A DNA stretch of 64,000 nucleotides from the NCBI RefSeq assembly GCF_014648915.1, contig NZ_BMSA01000010.1, positions 1 through 64,000 of the forward strand, written 5' to 3'. This DNA is from Streptomyces phaeofaciens. Lineage in GTDB: Bacteria > Actinomycetota > Actinomycetes > Streptomycetales > Streptomycetaceae. The notes under the pieces were generated by a model. That model did not search any database. It had not been told where the DNA came from and saw nothing but the letters and a program-made list of their open reading frames with translations. The translations under genes and the position numbers were made by a program. Below, piece after piece: positions 25,902 through 32,202 of this stretch (positions within the stretch are counted from its first letter, which is position 1; each line of letters starts with the position of its first letter).

Positions 25902-26202
25902 GCGGGCCTCCCGCGAGGACCGGGCGGCCGGAGCGCCAGAGACGGCCGCCGCAGACGCCGTCGAACCAGTTCTCGGCCGGGGCCACGGTCTCCTCGCAGG
26001 CGCGGCGCACGGGGCAGCCGGCGCAGGCCCGCAGCGCGGGGGCGGCCTCCTTGGCCTTCTTGGAGAAGACGACCTTCGGCGAGAGTCCGGCGCAGGCGGC
26101 GGCGGACTGCCAGCCGGGGGTGCGCTCGGAGCCGGTGGTGTGCCCGGGGCCGGTGGTGTGCGGGCGATCAGGTGGGCAGGAACTGGTTGCGGGCATGGGC
26201 AT
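25894..26202 (-). CDS. WhiB-like iron-sulfur regulator with variant beta-turn
   Basis: 102 aa from the ATG at 26202 (MPMPATSSC), with AGGGGGG seven bases upstream. WhiB-like proteins bind a [4Fe-4S] cluster and act as transcription factors with the vegetative sigma factor. The four cluster cysteines are Cys37, Cys60, Cys63 and Cys69 (spacing C-X22-C-X2-C-X5-C). The beta-turn motif reads DGVCGG at residues 81-86 where the family normally has G(V/I)WGG, so the Trp is replaced by Cys. Phage-encoded WhiB proteins are often divergent at this place. It is first in a three-gene operon divergent from the Xre regulator. Confidence 0.8.
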   Translation of the reverse strand: MPMPATSSCPPDRPHTTGPGHTTGSERTPGWQSAAACAGLSPKVVFSKKAKEAAPALRACAGCPVRRACEETVAPAENWFDGVCGGRLWRSGRPVLAGGPRD

Positions 26203-26436
26203 GGGACCCCCCTGTGGTTCGGAAGACGGTCCGTGAACGGGCCGTGCGAAGTGAACGCGCTTCAGGTTTACAGATTGCGCGCGCGCTCGCAACGAGTTTC
26301 GGGTCACCCCCCTCCGCCACGCACCCCCGAATCTCCACGAACCGCACAAATTTTCCTCATTGCTTGCACGAGAGCACGTAATTCCGTGCGCGCAAGCAAG
26401 CTAAACTCGTGCCACCCCCGAAGGAAGCGAGCAGAG
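26203..26436. promoter_or_regulatory. Divergent regulatory region with TTGC-type boxes
   Basis: This 234-bp spacer separates the WhiB-like operon from the Xre-type regulator. An 18-bp inverted repeat with TTGCG/CGCAA ends lies at 26275-26292. Closer to the regulator, TTGCTTGC (26360-26367) faces GCAAGCAA (26392-26399), enclosing a second inverted pair GCACG (26374-26378)/CGTGC (26385-26389). A TAAACT -10-like hexamer follows at 26402-26407, so the repeats overlap or abut the promoter. The layout fits an autoregulated repressor, by inference. Confidence 0.55.
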
Positions 26437-26943
26437 ATGAACAGCCAGGATCTGGACGCGTTCGCCGCGTGGGTCGAAGACCTGATGCGCGATCGCGGCT
26501 ACGACATCGACAGCCCACGCGGCGGCGGAAAGTCACGGATAGCGGACGAGGCGGGCGTGCACCGCGCGGCCGTCACCCGCCTGCTCCAGCGGCAGAGCAT
26601 GCCGGACCTCGAGACCACGCGCCGGCTGGCGCGCGTCCTCGGCGTCCCGGTCCGCGACATGCTCATCCGCTCCGGCCGGCTGACCGCGGAGGAACTCGCC
26701 GACCCGCACGACCACCTGGCCGCACCCGCGGCCGGCGCGGAGTTCGCCCGCCGCCCCACGCTGGAGGAGGTCGCCGACCTGCTCGGCGTGCCCGCCGACC
26801 GGCGGGAGATGTTCGTCAGGGTGGTGGAGCAGTTCCTGCCGAACGAGGCCCAGCCCCCGGGGCAGGGACGAGTCCGGGCACAGGGCCGTGAGGACGGACG
26901 GGTACTGATGGAGGCGGCGGGGACGTCCTCCGTCGGCGACTGA
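26437..26943 (+). CDS. Xre-family helix-turn-helix regulator
   Basis: 168 aa from the ATG at 26437 with an AAGGAAG-type RBS. The N-terminal part (about residues 25-75: KSRIADEAGVHRAAVTRLLQ and later ETTRRLARVLGV) is a typical lambda-repressor-like HTH. The C-terminal half (FARRPTLEEVADLLGVPADR) looks like a second helical domain; there is no LexA-like autoprotease Ser/Lys pair visible. It is divergent from the WhiB-like operon and directly upstream of the tail operon, so it is the best candidate for the master regulator of the cluster. Confidence 0.8.
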   Translation: MNSQDLDAFAAWVEDLMRDRGYDIDSPRGGGKSRIADEAGVHRAAVTRLLQRQSMPDLETTRRLARVLGVPVRDMLIRSGRLTAEELADPHDHLAAPAAGAEFARRPTLEEVADLLGVPADRREMFVRVVEQFLPNEAQPPGQGRVRAQGREDGRVLMEAAGTSSVGD

Positions 26944-27449
26944 CCGACCTCGACGGCCGCTCCGATCGACGGGCACCCGTGGGCCGACGGGGGCGCCGTT
27001 CGACGGTTCGGCGGTGGCGGTCGGCGGTTCGGCGTCCGACGGTCCGGTGTCCGATGGCACGGCGTCCGACGGTCCGGCGGCACGAGCGGCTGCCGCACGC
27101 GCGCACCCACGCGCCCAGGCGCCCAGGCGCCCGCACACGCAGACACACCCCCCTCCCCGCTCCACTCCCCCCACGCGTCACACCCCCACCTCACCCCCCA
27201 CCTGCGATTTCGCGCCCCGCGCGCCCCTTCGGGACCTTCCTTCGCAACTTCCTCGCCGATTTAGTTGCGTGCGCGCACGCTCCTCTGTCACAGTTGGTGC
27301 AGCGGCGGAGCTGTGCCCGCGGCCCCCACCCGGGCCGTACCCGCCGCCGTACGCCGGGCCGAGGCGCCGTGCGCCTCCCCTCCCCGCCCCCGCGCGGCGC
27401 CCGCCCGGCGGCCCTTCCTTCTTCCCGCTTCCCGGCGAGGTGACCCGGC
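26944..27449 (+). promoter_or_regulatory. Gene-free region before the tail operon: low-complexity DNA and probable promoter
   Basis: 506 bp without a credible gene. From about 26980 to 27090 it consists of degenerate repeats of CGGCGGTTCGG/GTCCGACGGTCCG-type units, and around 27105-27135 of GCGCCCAG repeats. At 27243-27248 and 27264-27269 lies a CGCAAC/GTTGCG inverted pair, the second arm merging into TTGCGTGCGCGCACGC (27265-27280). These TTGC-type elements resemble those before the regulator, so the tail-operon promoter probably lies near 27260-27300. I could not define -10/-35 boxes. Confidence 0.45.
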
Positions 27450-27863
27450 ATGACCACACCCACCCCACCGAGCGCCTTCCCGGACGTCGAGGCCCTGGTC
27501 GTCGACATCCTGGAGGCCGACTCGGCGCTCTCCACCGCACTCGTCACGGTCGATCCGCCGTCGGACTTCAACGGCACGACCGCCGCGGTGCTCGTCAACC
27601 GGCGCGGCGGCGCCTGGATCGGCGAACTCCACGTCGACCAGCCGCTGATCGAGCTGGAGGTGTACGGCCCGACCAAGCAGGCCGCGCACGTCCTGGCCAA
27701 CTCCGCCCGCCGCGCCCTGATGGCCGCGGCCGGCAACCACTACGGCACCAACCTCATCACCGAGGTGGAGGAGCAGGACGGCCCGCGCTGGCTGCCCGAC
27801 TACCTCTACAGCGCGGCCAACCGCTATGTCGTCGTGCTGAAGGTGTTCCTGGACGTCTACTGA
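27450..27863 (+). CDS. Tail terminator (tail completion) protein, siphophage type
   Basis: 137 aa. In siphophages this protein caps the tail tube at the head-proximal end and stops its polymerisation. The assignment rests on size, the alpha/beta composition with the ending RYVVVLKVFLDVY typical of the family, and position immediately before the major tail protein. Start ATG at 27450 preceded by GGCGAGGTG. In a tail-only particle it would close the end of the tube where a head would attach. Confidence is moderate because the family is very divergent. Confidence 0.65.
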   Translation: MTTPTPPSAFPDVEALVVDILEADSALSTALVTVDPPSDFNGTTAAVLVNRRGGAWIGELHVDQPLIELEVYGPTKQAAHVLANSARRALMAAAGNHYGTNLITEVEEQDGPRWLPDYLYSAANRYVVVLKVFLDVY

Positions 27864-27908
27864 CGCCCCCCCCCGCGGCCCCCTGTCTCCCGGGCCGCCC
27901 CCACAGAC

Positions 27909-27954
27909 CGAAGGCCCCGCCCCCTCGCCTCCGAGCGAACCGGCGGGGCCTTCG
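27909..27954 (+). terminator. Hairpin between tail terminator and major tail protein genes
   Basis: Thirteen complementary bases (27909-27921 with 27942-27954) around a 20-base loop in the 147-bp spacer. It may be a partial terminator or an mRNA-stabilising 5' element for the major tail protein transcript. A second hairpin follows that gene, so it is isolated between two structures. Confidence 0.55.
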
Positions 27955-28010
27955 CCGTACCCGGACCGCCCGGGCACGGCATCACCACCCCTCCCTAAGG
28001 AGAACCACCC

Positions 28011-28613
28011 ATGGCAGGCACCAACACCTCCGAGATCCGCATCGCCGGAGTCGGCCGGCTCTACGTCGCCGCGGCCGACACCGACATCCCGACGACCTTC
28101 TCCACCGACCCGGCCACCGACTGGGCCGCCGGCTGGAAGAACCTCGGGTTCACCTCCGGCGACGGCGTCACCTTCAGCAAGAAGGACAAGCTGGAGCCGG
28201 TCGACGTGTGGCAGGCGGTCAGCCCGGTCCACTTCGTCTACTCGGACCGCGACCTCACGCTGAAGTTCTCGCTGCTCCAGTTCAACGAGGACACGCTGCC
28301 CTTCTTCATGGGCGGTGGCGCGGTCGAGGCCGTCACCGGCTCGACGGGCGTCTACAAGTACGACATCGCGGACCGCCCGTTCGCCGACGTGCGCGCCCTC
28401 GGCCTGGAGTTCACCGACGTCCGCGCCAACGACGGCACCTCCGTGACCTACCGCTTCGGCATCCCGCGCGGCCAGGTCACGGCGGCGGACGACATCAAGC
28501 TGGCCCGCAAGTCGCCGGCCCAGCTCGGCATCACCTACACGGCGATGGCCTCCGCCGACGGTTCGCCGCTGGCCAGCTTCCTGATGAAGGACGCCGCGTA
28601 CGCCGCGTCCTGA
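28011..28613 (+). CDS. Major tail tube protein, siphophage type
   Basis: 200 aa. It would polymerise into the hollow tail tube. The start MAGTNTSEIRIAGVGRLYVA, the segment WKNLGFTSGDGVTFSKKDKL and the GIPRGQVTAADDIKLARKSP region are typical of actinophage major tail proteins with a beta-sandwich fold. A strong AAGGAG lies nine bases before the ATG, fitting high expression. It is followed by the chaperone pair, as in siphophages. No sheath gene follows, so the tail is non-contractile. Confidence 0.78.
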   Translation: MAGTNTSEIRIAGVGRLYVAAADTDIPTTFSTDPATDWAAGWKNLGFTSGDGVTFSKKDKLEPVDVWQAVSPVHFVYSDRDLTLKFSLLQFNEDTLPFFMGGGAVEAVTGSTGVYKYDIADRPFADVRALGLEFTDVRANDGTSVTYRFGIPRGQVTAADDIKLARKSPAQLGITYTAMASADGSPLASFLMKDAAYAAS

Positions 28614-28618
28614 ACCAC

Positions 28619-28657
28619 CCGGGTGGGGTGGGCCCGCACCCGCTCACCCCACCCCGG
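28619..28657 (+). terminator. Hairpin after the major tail protein gene
   Basis: An imperfect 12-bp stem (28619-28630 with 28645-28657, one bulged base) with a 14-base loop, six bases after the stop codon. With the hairpin at 27909-27954 it brackets the major tail gene. It could reduce read-through so that the tube protein is made in excess over downstream tail-tip proteins. Confidence 0.55.
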
Positions 28658-28717
28658 ACCCGCACCACCGTCCTCATCCTCCGCAAGGCTTCACGGACCC
28701 AAGGAGCACCCATCACC

Positions 28718-29008
28718 ATGGCCCGATTCGACGTCAACGCCGCCCGCGCCCAGCGCCTGGAAGCCCTCGGCCGCACCTGGTCGTTCGAGCTCGACGGCGA
28801 GAGCTTCACCCTGCCCACGGAGCTGTCCCGCGCCACCGCCAAGGCGCTGCGCCGGCTCGACGACAACGACGTGGACGGGCTGCTCGGGCTGCTCATGGGT
28901 GAGCAGCAGTTCGCACGCTTCGAGCGCCACGACGTCACCATGCAGGACATCGCCGCCGTCCTGGAGGCCTACGGCAAGGAGACCGGGCTCGGCCTGGGGG
29001 AAGACTGA
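28718..29008 (+). CDS. Tail assembly chaperone, upstream (gpG-like) reading frame
   Basis: 96 aa from the ATG at 28718 (MARFDVNAARAQRLEALGR). In siphophages a short protein and its frameshifted longer form bind the tape measure during tail assembly. Here the product carries DGESFTLPTELSRATAKALR and ends GKETGLGLGED. The last codons contain the heptamer GGGGGAA (28996-29002), after which a second reading frame continues to 29421 without its own credible start. Order and architecture match the gpG/gpGT pair. Confidence 0.75.
   Translation: MARFDVNAARAQRLEALGRTWSFELDGESFTLPTELSRATAKALRRLDDNDVDGLLGLLMGEQQFARFERHDVTMQDIAAVLEAYGKETGLGLGED
28996..29002 (+). other. Probable -1 programmed frameshift site in the tail chaperone genes
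   Basis: The zero-frame codons CTG GGG GAA GAC TGA end the short product. At the GGG codon a tRNA can re-pair with GGG after slipping one base back, moving into the -1 frame, which is open from here to 29421. The pairing at the following codon would be imperfect, so slippage efficiency is uncertain. The first possible independent start in the -1 frame (GTG at 29197) lies well inside the conserved part, favouring frameshifting. Confidence 0.6.
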
Positions 29009-29421
29009 GCCTCGTCGCGTTCGTCGACGAACACGCCGAGGCACTCGAAGCGGATCTGCTCCGCTACTACGGCATCGACCTGCTCGACTGGCACCGACAG
29101 CGCCTCTCCTCGCGGCGGCTCTCGCTGCTCGTCCGGCAACTGCCGCGCGACAGCGCCCTCAACCGGGACCTGCACGGCGAGGCCGCCGACTGGTCGGTGA
29201 CGGACCATCTGCTGGCCGCCGCGGTGGACCATCTGGCGGCGGCGAACTGGATGTTCGCCGCGGTCAACTCGGACGAGAACGACCAGCCGGACCCGCCGGC
29301 GCCGGTACCGCGCCCGGGTGACGGATCCCGGGAGCCGACGGACACCGACGCCGCCGTACCGGAGCGCGGGCACGAGGACGGGTCGCCGTCCGCGAGGGAA
29401 CTGGCCCGGTTCTTCGGGTGA
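28999..29421 (+). CDS. Tail assembly chaperone, -1 frameshift extension (gpT-like)
   Basis: About 140 residues in the -1 frame relative to the upstream gene: LVAFVDEHAEALEADLLRYY, then GIDLLDWHRQRLSSRRLSLL, PRDSALNRD and a C-terminal acidic/proline tail ending ELARFFG. The YYGIDLLDW-type motif is characteristic of the second chaperone of actinophages. It is expected to be made only as a fusion with the 96-aa product. It ends convergently 28 bp from the minus-strand gene at 29450. Confidence 0.7.
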   Translation, partial: GRLSLVAFVDEHAEALEADLLRYYGIDLLDWHRQRLSSRRLSLLVRQLPRDSALNRDLHGEAADWSVTDHLLAAAVDHLAAANWMFAAVNSDENDQPDPPAPVPRPGDGSREPTDTDAAVPERGHEDGSPSARELARFFG

Positions 29422-29449
29422 GGCGGGACGGGTCCTGTCCCGTCGTGCC

Positions 29450-30427
29450 CTACTCGTCGCGGCGGCGGCCGCCGCTCGCCCGGCCCTCCAGCTCGTCGGC
29501 GAGGGCCCGGGCCTTGTCCGAGAGCCGACGGCGTTCGTCGCCACCGGCCCCGGCTCCTGGACCGGGTGCCGGCTCGGGCGCCCCGGGCGGTTCCGGTGCG
29601 GAACGCTCCGGCGCGTCCGTCGTACGGCGTCCCCGCTCGCGTCCGGTGGCCCCGGTGTCACCGGGGCGGTCCAGCGGGGGCACGCTGGGGCGGCCGTTGC
29701 GGCGGACCACCGCACGCCGTTCCGCGCGCGCCGACCGCTTCTGCCGCACCTCGCGCGCGGACAGAAGGATGTCGCCGGAAGAGCCGCCGGGGGAATCCCC
29801 CGGCTTCGCGCCGGCGCTCCGTTGATCGCCGCCGTCCCGGCCGCCGCCCCGCCGATCCGGGGTCGGCTGGGCGACCTTGCCGCGGCCCGTCTGCCGGGGC
29901 GGGGCCGCCGCCACCGGCGACCCGTCCGCCACCGTCCGCTCCCGCTCGCCGCGCGCCTCTACCCGCGTCACCTCGGAGGGAGGCCGCAGCAGCTGGACGT
30001 ACGGCAGCGCGATGACCTCACCGCCCGCTTCGCCCTCGGCCCTGCGGGCCCGGCGCGGCCGGTGGCCGGTGCGGGCGTCGTCCTGGCCCTGGAGGTAGGC
30101 GGCGGTGATCCGTTCCTCGTAGGCGCGCCGGATCGCCGGCAGCTGCTCGGCGACGACGTCGGCCCAGCCGGCGCTGTAGGCGGCCAGTTCGCGGCGGTCG
30201 AGTTCGCCGCGCGGCAGGGTCACGAGGTCGAGCGGGTCGTGGCCCAGACGGAGAACGAGTTCGGAGACCCGGGCGATGAGATGGGGAAGATCGGGGGACT
30301 GTTCCAGCCAGTCGACCACATGATCATTTGGCGCATTGCTCGCGTCGCCGTCCACCCCGTTGGCCTTGCTCTCGTCCCCTGTCCCATCGCGCCCCCCGCG
30401 CGAGGACGGCTGCCCGTCGCCGTCCAC
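29450..30427 (-). CDS. Hypothetical protein with AYSAGW motif, probable cargo/regulatory gene
   Basis: 325 aa, function not recognised. An N-terminal helical region (about residues 35-130: DHVVDWLEQSPDLPHLIARV, ELAAYSAGWADVVAEQLPAI, EERITAAYLQGQDDARTG) is followed by a long, disordered, Arg/Pro/Gly-rich tail ending with a short helix RRLSDKARALADELEGR. The AYSAGWADVV motif recurs in the divergent 69-aa protein at 30716. It is on the opposite strand to the tail genes and interrupts their order. A TTGCTTGC box lies just upstream (30450-30457). No membrane segment or signal peptide. Confidence 0.6.
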   Translation of the reverse strand: MDGDGQPSSRGGRDGTGDESKANGVDGDASNAPNDHVVDWLEQSPDLPHLIARVSELVLRLGHDPLDLVTLPRGELDRRELAAYSAGWADVVAEQLPAIRRAYEERITAAYLQGQDDARTGHRPRRARRAEGEAGGEVIALPYVQLLRPPSEVTRVEARGERERTVADGSPVAAAPPRQTGRGKVAQPTPDRRGGGRDGGDQRSAGAKPGDSPGGSSGDILLSAREVRQKRSARAERRAVVRRNGRPSVPPLDRPGDTGATGRERGRRTTDAPERSAPEPPGAPEPAPGPGAGAGGDERRRLSDKARALADELEGRASGGRRRDE

Positions 30428-30715
30428 CGTCGTCTGGCGTGCCCTCAGATTGCTTGCAGGGAACCGTAGTTAGCCGTTTTCTCGCCGACGGGAGAACGGC
30501 CGGATCCTACTCCACGAGCCTGACACGACTTTCAGCGCACCCTGCATCGCCGCAGGTCCGGACCGCGGAACCACGGAGAGTCCTCACCAAACACGGAACG
30601 GAACCACAGGACTACTCGTACACTAGTTCGAAAAGGCGCTTCGAACACCCAGGGAGCGTCATCTGCACCACAGACCAGCGGACAGACCAGCGGACAGACC
30701 GGAAAGCAGGCCGAC
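30428..30715. promoter_or_regulatory. Divergent promoter region of two cargo genes
   Basis: 288 bp between the minus-strand 325-aa gene and the plus-strand 69-aa gene. Contents seen: TTGCTTGC at 30450-30457, identical to the arm before the Xre regulator; a TACACT -10-like hexamer at 30619-30624; a GTTCGAA/TTCGAAC inverted repeat at 30626-30646 (7-bp arms, 7-bp spacer) immediately after it; and a 12-bp tandem repeat (CAGACCAGCGGA, 2.5 copies) at 30671-30700. A GC-rich purine run precedes the ATG. Confidence 0.45.
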
Positions 30716-30925
30716 ATGGCGACTGGCACGAGCAACTCCCCGAAGCAGCCGATCGACACCTACACCCGCCTCGCCCACCTCCTGCACGCGACCGCCCCCG
30801 ACCGCGAGGCCATGGTCGACCGGGTGTACGAAGAACTGCTCGCCCGGGAGTCACGCGCCTACGCCGCCGGCTGGTCGGACGCCTTGACGGAGGCCCGGCG
30901 GGCGCGCCGGAGCAGCCGGCCGTAG
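30716..30925 (+). CDS. Small hypothetical protein with AYAAGW motif
   Basis: 69 aa (MATGTSNSPKQPIDTYTRLA start). Entirely helical in appearance, soluble, no cysteines. Residues 44-60 contain EELLARESRAYAAGWSDALT, closely similar to the AYSAGWADVV region of the divergent 325-aa protein, so the two probably share a small domain or interact with the same partner. Position between chaperone and tape-measure genes is not occupied in standard siphophages. Possible roles are regulator, antitoxin or assembly factor; none can be shown. Confidence 0.6.
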   Translation: MATGTSNSPKQPIDTYTRLAHLLHATAPDREAMVDRVYEELLARESRAYAAGWSDALTEARRARRSSRP

Positions 30926-31052
30926 CCGACGGCAGGCCGCCACCGCGCCGGAGCCCACCCGGGACGGCCGACCCGCACGCCCTCACGCATGGAGCGCCCC
31001 CCGTCGCCCACGAGGCCGGAGCCGGCCGAGCGCGGGCGTTCATCCCCCGTGT

Positions 31053-31445
31053 TCACCCCATGAACAGAACCAGCACGGTGTAGCCGACGGCAATTCCGGC
31101 ACCGATGTAACAGAATCCCATATCCATGGTCTTCCAGCCGGGTTTCCGCAGCTCGAACTCCGAGAGCGCGGAACCCGGTTTTCTCGGGTCGTACACCACG
31201 GGAATTTTGTTGCTACCGCCTTTCGGCACATCCTCCGGGGCCACGGACAGACGGTGCTTTTTCCCGTCCTGATCCGTGTAATGAACTATCAGCGAGTAGA
31301 TCCCGGCGTTCCAGCTCTCGCCCGCACGCACTCCCGTCACGCGCACACCGCGCCGGTTGAGGGTAAATCGCGTGGAATACCCCAGTACACCCATCGTGAA
31401 AACTGCTGCGGGCACCAGGTAGCCCAGCAGATAGTAAACCGCCAT
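31053..31445 (-). CDS. Small membrane protein, DUF3592-like
   Basis: 130 aa from the ATG at 31445 with a good GGAGG upstream. A hydrophobic helix at about residues 4-22 and another at 107-128 flank an extracytoplasmic or cytoplasmic beta-rich domain with SLIVHYTDQDGKKHRL and the IPVVYDPRKPGSA signature typical of DUF3592 proteins. Function of the family is unknown. The region has about 55% GC in the part inspected (31081-31140), well below its neighbours, suggesting recent acquisition. It is divergent from the coiled-coil gene at 31504. Confidence 0.7.
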   Translation of the reverse strand: MAVYYLLGYLVPAAVFTMGVLGYSTRFTLNRRGVRVTGVRAGESWNAGIYSLIVHYTDQDGKKHRLSVAPEDVPKGGSNKIPVVYDPRKPGSALSEFELRKPGWKTMDMGFCYIGAGIAVGYTVLVLFMG

Positions 31446-31503
31446 CCCCACCTCCGTACGGAGTTTCACATCCTGCCACATACAAGCGAAGGAGGCAGGT
31501 CCC

Positions 31504-32151
31504 TTGAGCGATGAAACAAGGATCAAAGCCCTGGAGGAGAAGGTCGGCATCCTCCAGCAGGACATGACCAAAAAGCCGGATGCGGCGACCCTCGGCAACT
31601 ATGTTCTGAACAGCCAGATCCGACCCGGCGCCCTGACGTCCAGCAGCGGCGAAGAGGTCCTGGCAACACAGAAATGGGTCACCGACAAGTCGGCGGCGAA
31701 GATCTGGAAACCCCAAGCGGATCCCGGCTTCACGGGGGTCGCCCTGCCGACCGGTTCCCTCGCGAGCTTCGCCCTCGGCTCCGTGGCGAGCATCGGTGTC
31801 GGCAGCATCCTCGCCGTCGCCCTCCCCACGTTCTATTCGCTTCAGGCAGCCTTCGAGAAGAAGCTCGAAAACAAATGGCAGATCGTGCGCCGGAAAAGCG
31901 GGTTCCTCTGGAAGGAGTCCGAGCAGCAGCGGATCGATCGCCTGATAAAGGAAGGGCTGCCGGGCAAGGTAAAGAACGCCCAGAAGCGTCTCAACTACCT
32001 GGAGAAGACGGTCGCCCAGTTGAAGCGGCAGTCGAACGTGACCCGACAAGCGGTACGGCACTCCGCGTCGTCCCCCGCCCTGGCGGGCACGACCGACCGC
32101 CTGGTCATCCTGGAGACGCGTGTGCGTCTGCTCGCGGAAGCTCTCGGGTGA
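31504..32151 (+). CDS. Coiled-coil protein with central hydrophobic segment, TTG start
   Basis: 215 aa. The TTG at 31504 is chosen because AGGAGG lies eight bases upstream. Residues 1-25 (TRIKALEEKVGILQQDM) and about 150-215 (AQKRLNYLEKTVAQLKRQ, LVILETRVRLLAEALG) are heptad-like coiled coils; residues 78-110 (GSLASFALGSVASIGVGSIL) form a hydrophobic segment. It is 51 bp upstream of the first tape-measure gene on the same strand. It may be an additional tape-measure-like or tail-associated membrane protein, or cargo. Codon GC is lower than in the tail genes. No family recognised. Confidence 0.6.
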   Translation: MSDETRIKALEEKVGILQQDMTKKPDAATLGNYVLNSQIRPGALTSSSGEEVLATQKWVTDKSAAKIWKPQADPGFTGVALPTGSLASFALGSVASIGVGSILAVALPTFYSLQAAFEKKLENKWQIVRRKSGFLWKESEQQRIDRLIKEGLPGKVKNAQKRLNYLEKTVAQLKRQSNVTRQAVRHSASSPALAGTTDRLVILETRVRLLAEALG

Positions 32152-32202
32152 GTCTCCCTCGGCTTCACGAAGCGCAGTTCCTCATGAATCCTGGAGGCCC
32201 AT

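Noticed and set aside
30626..30646. LexA (SOS) box at the GTTCGAA/TTCGAAC inverted repeat
   Set aside because: The actinobacterial SOS box has GAAC before GTTC with a four-base centre; here the arms are in the opposite order with a seven-base centre, so it is kept only as an unassigned inverted repeat.
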